64,000 nt of DNA, from contig NZ_JBMSDV010000007.1 in assembly GCF_049445855.1 (NCBI RefSeq), forward strand, positions 116,716 through 180,715. The letters are read 5' to 3'. Below, piece by piece: positions 50,170 to 58,463 of the stretch. The position numbers and the translations under genes are program-made. The stretch's first letter is position 1, and the number at the start of each line of letters is the position of its first letter. This DNA comes from JAGOCV01 sp049445855 (GTDB lineage Bacteria; Pseudomonadota; Gammaproteobacteria; Burkholderiales; Burkholderiaceae_C). A model generated the notes under the pieces. The model was not told the DNA's origin. It did not search any database and worked only from the letters and a program-made list of their open reading frames with translations.

Positions 50170-50934
50170 TCAGCGTCCTCCGGAAACTTCAAGCAGCGAC
50201 ATGGTGGTGTAGCTGGCCGCCGGCGAGAGCAGCCAGACGATGGATTCGGCCACTTCGTCGGCCGTGCCGCCGCGGCCCATGGGCACCTGCGGGGAAAGGT
50301 CGCGCACGCGGTTGGGCAACCCGCCTGAGGCGTGGATGTCGGTTTCGATGAGTCCGGGCCGCACCGCATTCACGCGGATGCCTTCCGCCGCGACTTCCTG
50401 CGCAAGGCCGAGCGTGAGCACATCGATCGCGCCTTTGCTGGCCGCGTAGTCCACATACTGGTTGGGCGAGCCCAGGCGCGCCGCCGCGCTGGACACGTTG
50501 ACGATCGCGCCGCCGCGCCCGCCGTGGCGCGTGCTCATGCGACGCACGGCCTCGCGCGCACAGATGAAGGCGCCGATGACGTTGATGTCGAACATGCGCT
50601 TGAGGCGCGCATGGCTCATGCCGTCCACGCGCTGCGGCGCGTCCACCACGCCCGCGTTGTTTACCAGGCCGTCGAGCCGGCCGAATTCGCGGTCCAGTGT
50701 CTCGAACATGCGGAGGATCTGGTCTTCGTGCGCCACGTCGGCCTGAAAGGCCATGGCGCGGCCGCCGATCGATTCGATCTGTCGCACCACGTCCTGCGCT
50801 GCCGACGCCTGTGTGGTGTAGTTCACCGCCACGGTCCAGCCCTGACGCGCCGCAAGCCGCGCAGTGGCGGCACCGATGCCCCGGCTGCCGCCGGTGACGA
50901 GCAATACCTTCCTGTCGAGTTCCTGCTTGTCCAA
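50170..50934 (-). CDS. SDR-family NAD(P)-dependent oxidoreductase
   Basis: 254 residues from a TTG start preceded by AGGAG seven bases away; a longer in-frame ATG at 50988 lacks such a site. VLLVTGGSRGIGAATARLAARQGWTVAVNY binds the cofactor, NNAGVVD is the NNAG motif, and catalytic residues appear in NVSSAAARLGSPNQYVDYAASKGAID (Ser, Tyr, Lys). The YTT and glycine-rich loop suggest NADPH preference. Substrate unknown; glucose-dehydrogenase- or FabG-like. Confidence 0.9.
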   Translation of the reverse strand: MDKQELDRKVLLVTGGSRGIGAATARLAARQGWTVAVNYTTQASAAQDVVRQIESIGGRAMAFQADVAHEDQILRMFETLDREFGRLDGLVNNAGVVDAPQRVDGMSHARLKRMFDINVIGAFICAREAVRRMSTRHGGRGGAIVNVSSAAARLGSPNQYVDYAASKGAIDVLTLGLAQEVAAEGIRVNAVRPGLIETDIHASGGLPNRVRDLSPQVPMGRGGTADEVAESIVWLLSPAASYTTMSLLEVSGGR

Positions 50935-51092
50935 TTCCCGTCTCCTGCAAGGAATGTTGTTCCCGGTTAAAACCCGCGTACCGATCACCGCATGACTGCC
51001 GCATTACAACACCGGCTGCGGATTGCTGGCGCAGAATACGGCCTACCTTTCGTCCAACCATTTCCACCGACATTCAACCGAGGAGCATTGAC

Positions 51093-51782
51093 ATGGGCAG
51101 TTTCGTCGAACTCACTTCCGCCGACGGATTCAGTTTTCCCGCTTATGTGGCGGAGCCTTCGGGCAAGCCGCGCGGCGCCATCGTGGTGTTGCAGGAAATC
51201 TTCGGGGTCAATGCGCACATCCGCGCCGTGACCGACGGCTACGCGCAGCACGGCTATCTGGCTGTTGCGCCATCCACCTTCCATCGCGTCAAGCCGAATG
51301 TGGACCTGGGCTACACCAAGGAAGACATGGAAGCCGGCATGGGCCTGAAGGCTGCGGTCGAGGCGCTGCCTGCACCCGGCGTCATCCGCGACATCCAGGC
51401 CGCAGTGGACCATGCGGGCAAGACCAGCGGGGGCAAGGTCGGCATCGTCGGCTATTGTTACGGGGGCCTGCTGACCTGGCGCTCGGCTGCGCTGGTGTCG
51501 GGCCTGAGCGCGGCGGTGCCGTACTATGGCGGTGGCGTCACCACACCGGAAGAAATCGCGCGCAAGCCGCAGGTGCCGGTGCTCGCGCACTTCGGCGATC
51601 AGGACCACTGGATCCCCATGGACACGGTGGACGCGTTCCGCACGGCGCACCCTGAAGTGGAATCGCATGTCTACAACGCCAACCACGGTTTCAACTGCGA
51701 CCATCGCGGCTCTTACGACGAGGCCGCTGCCAAACTCGCGCTGGAGCGTACGCTGGCGTTCTTCAGCAAGCACGTGGGCTGA
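51093..51782 (+). CDS. Dienelactone hydrolase family protein
   Basis: 229 residues. The alpha/beta hydrolase fold with the cysteine nucleophile in VGIVGYCYGGLLTWR, the acid in HFGDQDHWIP and the histidine in YNANHGFNCDHRGSYD gives the Cys-Asp-His triad of dienelactone hydrolases. IVVLQEIFGVNAHIRAVTDGYAQHGYLAVAPS is typical of the family. Physiological substrate uncertain (carboxymethylenebutenolide or other lactones and esters). The amidohydrolase starts one base after its stop. Confidence 0.92.
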   Translation: MGSFVELTSADGFSFPAYVAEPSGKPRGAIVVLQEIFGVNAHIRAVTDGYAQHGYLAVAPSTFHRVKPNVDLGYTKEDMEAGMGLKAAVEALPAPGVIRDIQAAVDHAGKTSGGKVGIVGYCYGGLLTWRSAALVSGLSAAVPYYGGGVTTPEEIARKPQVPVLAHFGDQDHWIPMDTVDAFRTAHPEVESHVYNANHGFNCDHRGSYDEAAAKLALERTLAFFSKHVG

Positions 51783-51783
51783 C

Positions 51784-52680
51784 ATGATGGGTGTGCGTCG
51801 GCTGATCAGTGCGTCCGCCAGGTCATGGCTCATGAAGGCAGGCATCGTGGCCGCGTTGCAGGGTGCCGGCGTTGCGGTTGCCGCCGACTACGCCGACCCG
51901 CTGTTCGACGCGCACCTGCACTACAACATCGAGGCGCAGTCGCCGTATCCGCTGGCCGACGTGCTCGCGCGCATGAAGCGCAACGGTGTGAAGGCCATCG
52001 TCGCCAACAGCCGGCCGAACGATGGCACCAAGGCTCTTGCTGCGGCGAAGGGGCAGGCAGAGGCGGCGGGTGTGGCGGTGGTGCCGTTCATCCGCCTCTA
52101 CCGCAACCGTGAGGATTACACCAACTGGTTCCGCGACGACACCATCTACGACATGGTGCTCAGCGAGTTCTCGCGCGGCACCTCCAACGGGCCGTACAAA
52201 GGCATCGGCGAATTCCATCTGTACGACGGCGGCAACGCCAATGGCCCGATCGCGAAGAAGCTCATGCAGTTCGCGCAGGAGAAGGATCTGGCGGTGCTGG
52301 CGCACGTGGACGATGTGGCCATCGACCTGCTGATGGCGCATGCACCCAGGGCGAAGCTGATCTGGGCGCACACCGGCATCGGCGGCCCGCCGGTGTCGCG
52401 CGTCGACGCGCTGTTCACGCGCTACCCCACCCTGATGGGCGAGCTGTCGTACCGGCCCGGATTGACCTGCGCCGGGGGCACGCTGTGCCCCGAGTGGCGT
52501 GCGCTGATGCAGAAGTACCCGGACCGTTTCATGATCGGCTCGGACACCTGGATCAACCAGCGCTGGGAGATGTACGACGAGCTCATGAAGGGTTACCGCG
52601 TCTGGCTCGGCGACCTGCCCCCGGAGCTCGCGCGCAAGGTGGCGTGGGACAACGGCGCGCGCCTGTTCGGCGTGAAGTAG
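51784..52680 (+). CDS. Exported amidohydrolase-family protein
   Basis: 298 residues. A signal peptide-like segment (about 16-34, LMKAGIVAALQGAGVAVAA) is followed by a TIM-barrel metal hydrolase with HxH in PLFDAHLHYN, the further ligands in AVLAHVDDVA and LIWAHTGIGG, and aspartate in MIGSDTWIN. PYKGIGEFHLYD matches Amidohydro_2 proteins. Export is unusual for this family. It is translationally close-coupled with the dienelactone hydrolase. Reaction unknown. Confidence 0.85.
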   Translation: MMGVRRLISASARSWLMKAGIVAALQGAGVAVAADYADPLFDAHLHYNIEAQSPYPLADVLARMKRNGVKAIVANSRPNDGTKALAAAKGQAEAAGVAVVPFIRLYRNREDYTNWFRDDTIYDMVLSEFSRGTSNGPYKGIGEFHLYDGGNANGPIAKKLMQFAQEKDLAVLAHVDDVAIDLLMAHAPRAKLIWAHTGIGGPPVSRVDALFTRYPTLMGELSYRPGLTCAGGTLCPEWRALMQKYPDRFMIGSDTWINQRWEMYDELMKGYRVWLGDLPPELARKVAWDNGARLFGVK

Positions 52681-52701
52681 GTCCGAACGGGGCCAGCCGG
52701 C

Positions 52702-53592
52702 TCAGTCTTCCTTCCAGCGTGCTTCCAGCCACGACAGCAGCGCCCGCAGCGCAGCGCTGTTGTGGCGTCTTTGCATGTAGGCCGCGTAGAGCCACATGTC
52801 GCGTGGCATGAATTCCTCGAGCACGGGCTTGAGCCGGCCGGCCTGGATTTCGTCTTCCACCAGCGCGCGCGGCAGATAGGCCATGCCCAGGTCGTGCAGC
52901 GCAAGCTGTGCGAGCGGTCCGCCGTCGTTGGCTTCGGCGCGGGTGTGCACCTGCACTGCGATCGGCTGACCTTGGGCATCGGCGAAATGCCATTCCGGGT
53001 TGTGGCCGGTGAGCGAATACGTCAGCGCATCGAACTCGCTGAGTTGTTCCGGATGCGTCGGCTCGCCATGCTCGGCCCAGAAGGCCGGCGTCGCGCACAC
53101 CACGAACTGCATGCGCTTGAGCTTGCGCGCGATGAGTGACGAATCGTTCAGCCGGCCCACACGCAATGCGATGTCCACCCCCTGCTCGACGAGATCGACC
53201 ACGCGGTTGCTCAGGTGCAGGCTCACCGACACCTTGGGGTGTTCGCGCATGAAATCCGCCAGCAAGGGCGGCAACTCGGCGTTGCCCATCGCATAGGTCG
53301 CGGTGAGTTTCACGCGACCGCTGGGCTGGAGGGCGCGCTGCTGCAGTTCGGCGCGCGTGACGTCGATCATCTCCATCAGGGGCGTGCTGCGCTCCAGCAG
53401 CAACGCCCCGGCGTCGGTCAGGCTCACGGTGCGCGTGGACCGGTTGAGCAGGCGCACGCCGAGCTTGGTTTCGAGTTCGGCCACGTACTTGCTCACGTTG
53501 GCCTTGGAAACGTCGAGTGCCCGCGCAGCCTGCGAGAAGCTGCCGCGCTGCGCGACTTCGCGGAACGTCCGCATCAGTTCTAGGGTGTCCAT
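52702..53592 (-). CDS. LysR-family transcriptional regulator
   Basis: 296 residues. MDTLELMRTFREVAQRGSFSQAARALDVSKANVSKYVAELETKLGVRLLNRSTRTVSLTDAG is the winged helix. The ligand domain (RVKLTATYAMGNAELPPLLADFMREHPKVSVSLHLSNRVVDLVEQGVDIALRVG) belongs to the CrgA/DmlR-like branch. The gene is convergent with the amidohydrolase and divergent from the DUF4148 gene; a strong palindrome 62 bases upstream is its probable autoregulatory site. Targets unknown. Confidence 0.93.
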   Translation of the reverse strand: MDTLELMRTFREVAQRGSFSQAARALDVSKANVSKYVAELETKLGVRLLNRSTRTVSLTDAGALLLERSTPLMEMIDVTRAELQQRALQPSGRVKLTATYAMGNAELPPLLADFMREHPKVSVSLHLSNRVVDLVEQGVDIALRVGRLNDSSLIARKLKRMQFVVCATPAFWAEHGEPTHPEQLSEFDALTYSLTGHNPEWHFADAQGQPIAVQVHTRAEANDGGPLAQLALHDLGMAYLPRALVEDEIQAGRLKPVLEEFMPRDMWLYAAYMQRRHNSAALRALLSWLEARWKED

Positions 53593-53653
53593 TGTTTCCT
53601 TTGTCGAAACACTCTGGTTCTTTTTCTGGCTGTTTAAAGAGGCAACTCGGGAC

Positions 53654-53677
53654 GCATTTCTGATTCACAGGAAATGC
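53654..53677. promoter_or_regulatory. LysR-type operator candidate
   Basis: Inverted repeat with perfect 7-base arms GCATTTC and GAAATGC around ten bases (TGATTCACAG), followed four bases later by the palindrome GTTTGCAAAC at 53681-53690. It lies between the LysR gene and the divergent DUF4148 gene and could control both. Confidence 0.6.
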
Positions 53678-53797
53678 AGTGTTTGCAAACCTGGAGACAG
53701 AAGAACTGCGGTGAAGCCCGCCACTCCCTGAGTGGTCGTGCCCATCCGGGGTTCCTCTCAGATAGTGACTCTTTATATTTTTGAAAGACAGAACATC

Positions 53798-54094
53798 ATG
53801 AACGCATCCAAATTCCTCGCCGTTGCCGCCCTTGCTGCCGTTGCTTCCTTCGGTGCCCACGCTGACGAAGCGGACGGCTCGCAGTTCGCCGTTCAGTTCG
53901 AAGGCACCCGCACCCGTGCTGAAGTGCAGGTCGAAGCCGTGGCACAAGCCCACGCCAAGGACGCCAACATTCCTTCCGCTTCGCGCGTTGCTGCCCCGGT
54001 GAAGTCCAGCCTGGACCGCGCTACCGTGCGCGCACAAGCGGCTGAAGCCGTGCGCCTGGGCCAGATCCCCGCTGGCGAAGCCGCCTACCTGTAA
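53798..54094 (+). CDS. DUF4148 small secreted protein
   Basis: 98 residues. Signal peptide MNASKFLAVAALAAVASFGAHA, then FEGTRTRAEVQVEAVAQAHAKDANIPSASRVAAPVKSSLDRATVRAQAAEAVRLGQIPAGEAAYL, a helical mature part with the TRAEV and GQIPAGE elements common in DUF4148. These proteins are abundant, expanded and uncharacterised in Burkholderiales, probably periplasmic. A TATATT about 24 bases upstream could be the -10 element. Confidence 0.88.
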   Translation: MNASKFLAVAALAAVASFGAHADEADGSQFAVQFEGTRTRAEVQVEAVAQAHAKDANIPSASRVAAPVKSSLDRATVRAQAAEAVRLGQIPAGEAAYL

Positions 54095-54116
54095 TGCAGG
54101 CAGGCCCGGGATGGGC

Positions 54117-55226
54117 CTAGCGTCCGCTGGTGCGCGCGAGATACTGCTTGCGCCAGAAGACCAGGCCCAGTCCCAGGGCAATGAGGACCATGGACCCCAT
54201 GGCCCACCAGAAGCCGGACTGGTTGTGAAGCAGCGGGATGAACTCGAAGTTCATCCCGAAAATGCCTGCGATCAGGTTCAGCGGAAGGAAGATGGCCGTC
54301 AGCGCGGTCAGCACGCGCATGATGTCGTTGGTGCGGTTGCTCTGCGCCGAGAAGTGGATCTGGACCACCGTCTCGGCACTCTGCTCCAGCCGGCGCACAT
54401 GGTGCACGACGCGCTCGACGTGCTCGATCACATCGCGTGAGCGGGCGATCAGTCCGTCGCGCTCCACCTGCGTCATCGCACCCGGCGGCTGCTCTCGCAG
54501 CGTGTCCAGCCATTCCTGCATGGCGTCATGCTGTTCCTCGCACAGGTCCTCGAGGGTGTGCAATTCGTTGCGCGCCACCATGAGGGCATTCCAGTTGGCA
54601 AAGCGTGAGTGCGGCTTGAGCAGTTCCTGCTGCCAATGGTCCAGCTGCGCGGAAAGCTGCTTGCGCAGTTCGAGATAGCTGTCCACCATCAGGTTGACCA
54701 TGCGCAGCATCAGGTCGGCCGGGCTTGCGGGCAGGCGGCTGCGCGCGGTGGCCGACAGGCCTTCGTTGTACACCGCGTCCGCCAGATAGCGCTCGATGAA
54801 CGAACGCGCGGTGAAGCAGCCATCCGGGTGCACGGAGATCAGCAGGCGGTCGAACACCACGAACCCCACGGCTTTCGTGCGGATGCGCCGGAACGCAGCC
54901 GGTGCGTGCACGCGCGCGATCTCGGATGCCGAGGCGAGCGACTCCTCCATCGATTCTTCCTGCGTGGCCAGACGCCGGAAGATGATCAGGTCGTAGATGG
55001 AGGTGTAGTCGTAGTGCGAAGGGTGCGTGGCATTGGCCAGATCCGCGTTGTGCAGGTCGAGCAGGTGCGAGCCGCCCAGCCGTTGCGCCGCAAGCTGGAG
55101 TTCCGGCAACTCCTTGTCGAGCGCATCGCGTTCAAGGTAGATCCACACGAAGCCGCCTTCGGGTACGACGTCGGGAATCTGCTCGGAGAAGCGCAGCGTA
55201 CCGGGGCGGAACTCGACGATCTGCAT
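54117..55226 (-). CDS. corA: CorA-family magnesium/cobalt transporter
   Basis: 369 residues. A large soluble N-terminal domain with a long helix, then two C-terminal membrane helices (about 300-345, VLTALTAIFLPLNLIAGIFGMNFEFIPLL and GFWWAMGSMVLIALGLGLVFW) joined by a GMNFEF loop, the GMN signature that selects hydrated Mg2+. The protein ends with a short basic tail (WRKQYLARTSGR). It forms pentameric inner-membrane channels. Closely follows hemB on the same strand (20-base gap). Confidence 0.93.
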   Translation of the reverse strand: MQIVEFRPGTLRFSEQIPDVVPEGGFVWIYLERDALDKELPELQLAAQRLGGSHLLDLHNADLANATHPSHYDYTSIYDLIIFRRLATQEESMEESLASASEIARVHAPAAFRRIRTKAVGFVVFDRLLISVHPDGCFTARSFIERYLADAVYNEGLSATARSRLPASPADLMLRMVNLMVDSYLELRKQLSAQLDHWQQELLKPHSRFANWNALMVARNELHTLEDLCEEQHDAMQEWLDTLREQPPGAMTQVERDGLIARSRDVIEHVERVVHHVRRLEQSAETVVQIHFSAQSNRTNDIMRVLTALTAIFLPLNLIAGIFGMNFEFIPLLHNQSGFWWAMGSMVLIALGLGLVFWRKQYLARTSGR

Positions 55227-55246
55227 GGCAGGCCCGGGGTTGTCGT

Positions 55247-56260
55247 TCAGCCGCGCAGCTTGCGCGCTGCGTCGATGGCGAAATAGGTCAGGATGCCGTC
55301 GGCACCTGCGCGCTTGAAGGCCAGCAGGCTTTCCATCATCACCGCGTCGTGATCGAGCCAGCCATTCTGCGCAGCGGCCTTGAGCATCGCGTACTCCCCC
55401 GACACCTGGTACACGAACGTCGGCATGCGGAAGGTGTCCTTCACGCGGCGCACCACGTCCAGGTACGGCATGCCCGGCTTGACCATCACCATGTCCGCAC
55501 CTTCGGCGATGTCCAGCGCCACTTCGCGCAACGCCTCGTCGGTGTTGCCCGGGTCCATCTGGTAGACCTTCTTGTTGCTCTTGCCCAGGTTGGCCGCCGA
55601 GCCGACCGCGTCGCGGAACGGGCCGTAGAACGCGCTCGCGTACTTGGCGCTGTACGCCATGATGCGCGTGTGCACAAGGCCCTGTGCCTCGAGCGCGGTG
55701 CGGATTGCGCCGATCCGGCCGTCCATCATGTCGCTGGGCGCGACGATATCCACGCCGGCCTCGGCTTGCACCAGTGCCTGGCCGACCAGCTGCTTCACTG
55801 TCACGTCGTTGAGGATGTAGCCCGTGTCATCCAGCAGGCCGTCCTGGCCGTGGCTGGTGAAGGGGTCGAGCGCGACGTCGGTCATCACGCCGAGATCGGG
55901 GAATTCCTTCTTGAGTGCTCGCACCACGCGCGGCACGAGGCCTTCGGGGTTCAACGCTTCCGCGCCGTCCGCCGTCTTGAGCGACGGCTCGATCACCGGG
56001 AACAGTGCCATCACCGGGATGCCGAGCTTCACGCACTCTTCCGCCACCGGCAGCAGGAGGTCGAGCGTGACGCGCTCGACGCCCGGCATCGACTTCACGG
56101 CCTCGCGCAGGTTCTTTCCGTCCGTCACGAAGACGGGGTAGATGAAGTCGTGCGAAGTGAGCTGGTGCTCGCGCACGAGGTTGCGCGTGAATTCATCGCG
56201 GCGCAGGCGGCGCGGCCGGCTCGCGGGGAACGGGGGCAGTGGAGATGGCAAGACTTGCAT
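55247..56260 (-). CDS. hemB: Delta-aminolevulinic acid dehydratase
   Basis: 337 residues. HemB condenses two 5-aminolevulinate molecules to porphobilinogen. The Schiff-base lysines are in AYSAKYASAFYGPFRDA (near 205) and MVKPGMPYLD (near 257). DVALDPFTSHGQDGLL has Asp and Ala where zinc-dependent enzymes have cysteines, marking the Mg2+-type active site. MMDGRIGAIR is conserved. It diverges from hemJ, with a short probable small RNA between. Confidence 0.97.
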   Translation of the reverse strand: MQVLPSPLPPFPASRPRRLRRDEFTRNLVREHQLTSHDFIYPVFVTDGKNLREAVKSMPGVERVTLDLLLPVAEECVKLGIPVMALFPVIEPSLKTADGAEALNPEGLVPRVVRALKKEFPDLGVMTDVALDPFTSHGQDGLLDDTGYILNDVTVKQLVGQALVQAEAGVDIVAPSDMMDGRIGAIRTALEAQGLVHTRIMAYSAKYASAFYGPFRDAVGSAANLGKSNKKVYQMDPGNTDEALREVALDIAEGADMVMVKPGMPYLDVVRRVKDTFRMPTFVYQVSGEYAMLKAAAQNGWLDHDAVMMESLLAFKRAGADGILTYFAIDAARKLRG

Positions 56261-56349
56261 GTTGAAAATTGTGCCCCATTAGAAGCTCACGGTTCCTCTT
56301 CATTCCAAGAACTATTGGGTTACTTGCGATTGGAGAGCAAACGAAAAGC

Positions 56350-56378
56350 TTGAACGGGCATAGGGGCTTTGTTAAATT
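56350..56378 (+). promoter_or_regulatory. Sigma-70-type promoter upstream of small RNA
   Basis: TTGAAC (-35) and TAAATT (-10) are separated by 17 bases, pointing rightwards into a region that has hairpins but no reading frame and ends in an intrinsic terminator. Predicted start near 56385. Confidence 0.6.
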
Positions 56379-56384
56379 ACCCCT

Positions 56385-56485
56385 CGGGCGGCTTGCCGCC
56401 CCCCGCTTTTCCTCCCTGAGCGGGCGCCTTGATGTGTGACAGCAAAAAGGCTTCTGCAGCCCGGCTTCGTGCCGGGCTTTTTTTT
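56385..56485 (+). ncRNA. Candidate small RNA with CCUCCC loop
   Basis: About 100 bases between a predicted promoter and a terminator, with no plausible ORF. It starts with the hairpin GGGCGG-CTTG-CCGCCC (56386-56401). The second hairpin CCCGCT/AGCGGG (56402-56424) has an 11-base loop exposing TTTCCTCCCTG, an anti-Shine-Dalgarno motif as found in Hfq-type regulatory RNAs. The last hairpin is the terminator. It lies in the hemB-hemJ gap. Whether it is expressed is unknown. Confidence 0.6.
56458..56485 (+). terminator. Intrinsic terminator of the small RNA
   Basis: 8-bp stem AGCCCGGC/GCCGGGCT with a TTCGT loop, followed by eight T residues. It lies 30 bases upstream of hemJ on the same strand, where it can end no protein-coding gene. 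Confidence 0.88.
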
Positions 56486-56514
56486 GTGGCCCCAAGCTGC
56501 CCTAAACTGCAGCG

Positions 56515-56955
56515 ATGCTCTGGGTGAAATCGCTCCACATCGTCTTCGTCGTCAGCTGGTTCGCCGGGCTGTTCTATCTTCCCCGCATCTTCGTCAACCT
56601 GGCCCAGATACAGGCCGACGGTGCCGCAGACACGCAAAAGGAGCGCGACAGGCTGCTGCTCATGGCCCGCAAGCTGATGCGCTTCACCCATATCCTCGCG
56701 GTGCCGGCGCTGGCTTTCGGCCTCTGGCTTTTCATGGTGTACGGCATCGGGCGTGGCCCGGGCAACGGCTGGATGCACGCAAAGCTGGCGGTCGTGCTGC
56801 TGGTGCTGGGCTACCACCATGGCTGCGCACTGTTGCTGCGCAAGTTCGAGGCAGGACGCAACACGCGTAGCCATGTCTGGTACCGCTGGTACAACGAAGT
56901 ACCCATCGTGCTGCTGCTGGCCGCCGTGATCCTGGTGGTCGTCAAGCCTTTCTGA
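56515..56955 (+). CDS. hemJ: Protoporphyrinogen oxidase HemJ
   Basis: 146 residues with four membrane helices. MLWVKSLHIVFVVSWFAGLFYLPRIFVN, with the conserved histidine near residue 8, and GNGWMHAKLAVVLLVLGYHHG with its lysine are the HemJ signature. HemJ oxidises protoporphyrinogen IX to protoporphyrin IX in the inner membrane of bacteria without HemG or HemY. Its neighbour hemB supports the role; CopD-family annotation is a common mislabel. Confidence 0.94.
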   Translation: MLWVKSLHIVFVVSWFAGLFYLPRIFVNLAQIQADGAADTQKERDRLLLMARKLMRFTHILAVPALAFGLWLFMVYGIGRGPGNGWMHAKLAVVLLVLGYHHGCALLLRKFEAGRNTRSHVWYRWYNEVPIVLLLAAVILVVVKPF

Positions 56956-56967
56956 GCGCGGCTGGCG

Positions 56968-58077
56968 ATGCGTCACCAATCGACCTCGGCCTGGCCCCTT
57001 GCTCTCGTCTACTCCGTGCTCGTGGTGTACGCGAGCCTGTATCCCTTCGGCGACTGGCGCGACCAGGGCATCATGCCGTGGGCCTTCCTGGCTGCGCCGC
57101 TGCCGCGCTACTGGACCGGATTCGATGTCGCCTCCAACGTGCTGGGCTACATGCCCATGGGCTTCCTGCTGGCGGTGAGTGCCTTGCGTGGGCCGATGGC
57201 TGCCAGCGGAAAGGTGGCGCTCGCGATGGCCGCGCTGGTGTCGGCGGTGCTTTCGCTGGCCATGGAGATGCTGCAAAGCTACCTGCCGATGCGCGTGCCA
57301 TCCAACGTCGACCTTGCGTTGAACATCGGCGGGGCTCTGGCGGGCGCCATCGTTGCGCTTGCGCTGGACGCAACAGGCGTGCTCGACTGGTGGAGCCGTT
57401 TCCGCGAGCGCTGGTTCGTGCCGCAGGCGCGGGGCGTGCTGGTGCTGCTGGCACTCTGGCCGGTGGCGCTGCTCTTCCCGGCTGCCGTGCCATTCGGGCT
57501 CGGGCAGGTGCTGGAGCGGCTCGAGGCAGCGCTGGGCGAACTGCTGGTGGACACGCCGTTCCTCGCCTGGCTGCCGGTGCGCGACGTGGAGCTCCAGCCG
57601 CTGGTGCCGGGGGCGGAGCTGTTGTGCGTGTTGCTCGGCGTGCTCACGCCGTGTCTGCTGGGCTACAGCATCATCCGCACCGCAGGCCGCCGGATCATCC
57701 TGATGCTGCTTGTCGTGGGGGCGGGCCTTGCAGCATCGGCGCTGTCGGCCGCGCTGAGCTATGGGCCCGTCCATGCCTGGGTGTGGTTCAGTGTGCCGGT
57801 GCAGGTGGGCGTGGTTGCCGCCATGCTGCTGGCCCTGTTGCTGTTGCCGCTCACCCGTCGCGGTTGCACGGCACTGGCGCTGCTCGCACTCGGGGTGAGC
57901 CTCAGCGTGCTCAATCAGGCGCCGACCAGCGCCTACTTCGCGCAGACGTTGCAGACCTGGGAGCAGGGGCGCTTCATCCGCTTTCATGGCATCGTGCAGT
58001 GGATCGGCTGGCTGTGGCCTTATGTGGCGCTGGTGTATGCGCTGACGCTGCTGTCGCGCCGCGAGCGCGAAACCTAG
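56968..58077 (+). CDS. VanZ-family membrane protein
   Basis: 369 residues with about nine to ten hydrophobic segments. Residues about 8-130 hold the VanZ-like part (VYSVLVVYASLYPFGDW then GFDVASNVLGYMPMGFLLAVS, LAMEMLQSYLPMRVPSNVDLALNIGGALAG with the conserved E-x3-Q). The remaining 230 residues are further membrane helices not found in short VanZ proteins. The role outside teicoplanin-resistance clusters is unknown. It follows hemJ by twelve bases. Confidence 0.88.
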   Translation: MRHQSTSAWPLALVYSVLVVYASLYPFGDWRDQGIMPWAFLAAPLPRYWTGFDVASNVLGYMPMGFLLAVSALRGPMAASGKVALAMAALVSAVLSLAMEMLQSYLPMRVPSNVDLALNIGGALAGAIVALALDATGVLDWWSRFRERWFVPQARGVLVLLALWPVALLFPAAVPFGLGQVLERLEAALGELLVDTPFLAWLPVRDVELQPLVPGAELLCVLLGVLTPCLLGYSIIRTAGRRIILMLLVVGAGLAASALSAALSYGPVHAWVWFSVPVQVGVVAAMLLALLLLPLTRRGCTALALLALGVSLSVLNQAPTSAYFAQTLQTWEQGRFIRFHGIVQWIGWLWPYVALVYALTLLSRRERET

Positions 58078-58086
58078 AATCGCGGC

Positions 58087-58452
58087 ATGGCCCAATCTTC
58101 CAACGTCGGCTCGTCGCCCACGAGCTCCTCTTACTACGAGCGGCATATCTTCTTCTGCCTCAACGAGCGCAAGAACGGCGAAGACAGCTGTGCCCGCCAT
58201 CACGCGCAGGACGCTTTCGACCACTGCAAGGCGCGCGTCAAGGCCGAGGGTCTTGCCGGCCCGGGCAAAGTCCGCGTGAACAAGGCGGGTTGTCTGGACC
58301 GATGCGCCGCGGGCCCTGTGGCGGTGGTCTATCCCGAGGCCGTCTGGTACACCTTCGTGGACAAGGACGACATCGACGAAATCGTCGAGTCGCATCTCAA
58401 GAATGGCCAGGTGGTCGAGCGTCTGCTGACGCCGCCCCATCTCGGCCGCTGA
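58087..58452 (+). CDS. Thioredoxin-like (2Fe-2S) ferredoxin-domain protein
   Basis: 121 residues. HIFFCLNERKNGEDSCARHHAQDAFDHCKARVKAEGL and VRVNKAGCLDRCAAGPVAVVYPEAVWYTFV display the cysteines (the first pair spaced by ten residues, then CLDRC) of thioredoxin-like 2Fe-2S proteins such as FdII/NuoE-like carriers. It starts nine bases after the VanZ gene and precedes an alpha/beta hydrolase. Electron-transfer partner unknown. Confidence 0.9.
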   Translation: MAQSSNVGSSPTSSSYYERHIFFCLNERKNGEDSCARHHAQDAFDHCKARVKAEGLAGPGKVRVNKAGCLDRCAAGPVAVVYPEAVWYTFVDKDDIDEIVESHLKNGQVVERLLTPPHLGR

Positions 58453-58463
58453 GACGGCAAGTG

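Noticed and set aside
56377..58440. 687-codon open frame on the minus strand
   Set aside because: It runs antisense to hemJ, the VanZ gene and the ferredoxin gene, all with clear family motifs. The translation is a repetitive His/Arg/Gln-rich composition typical of antisense frames in high-GC DNA.
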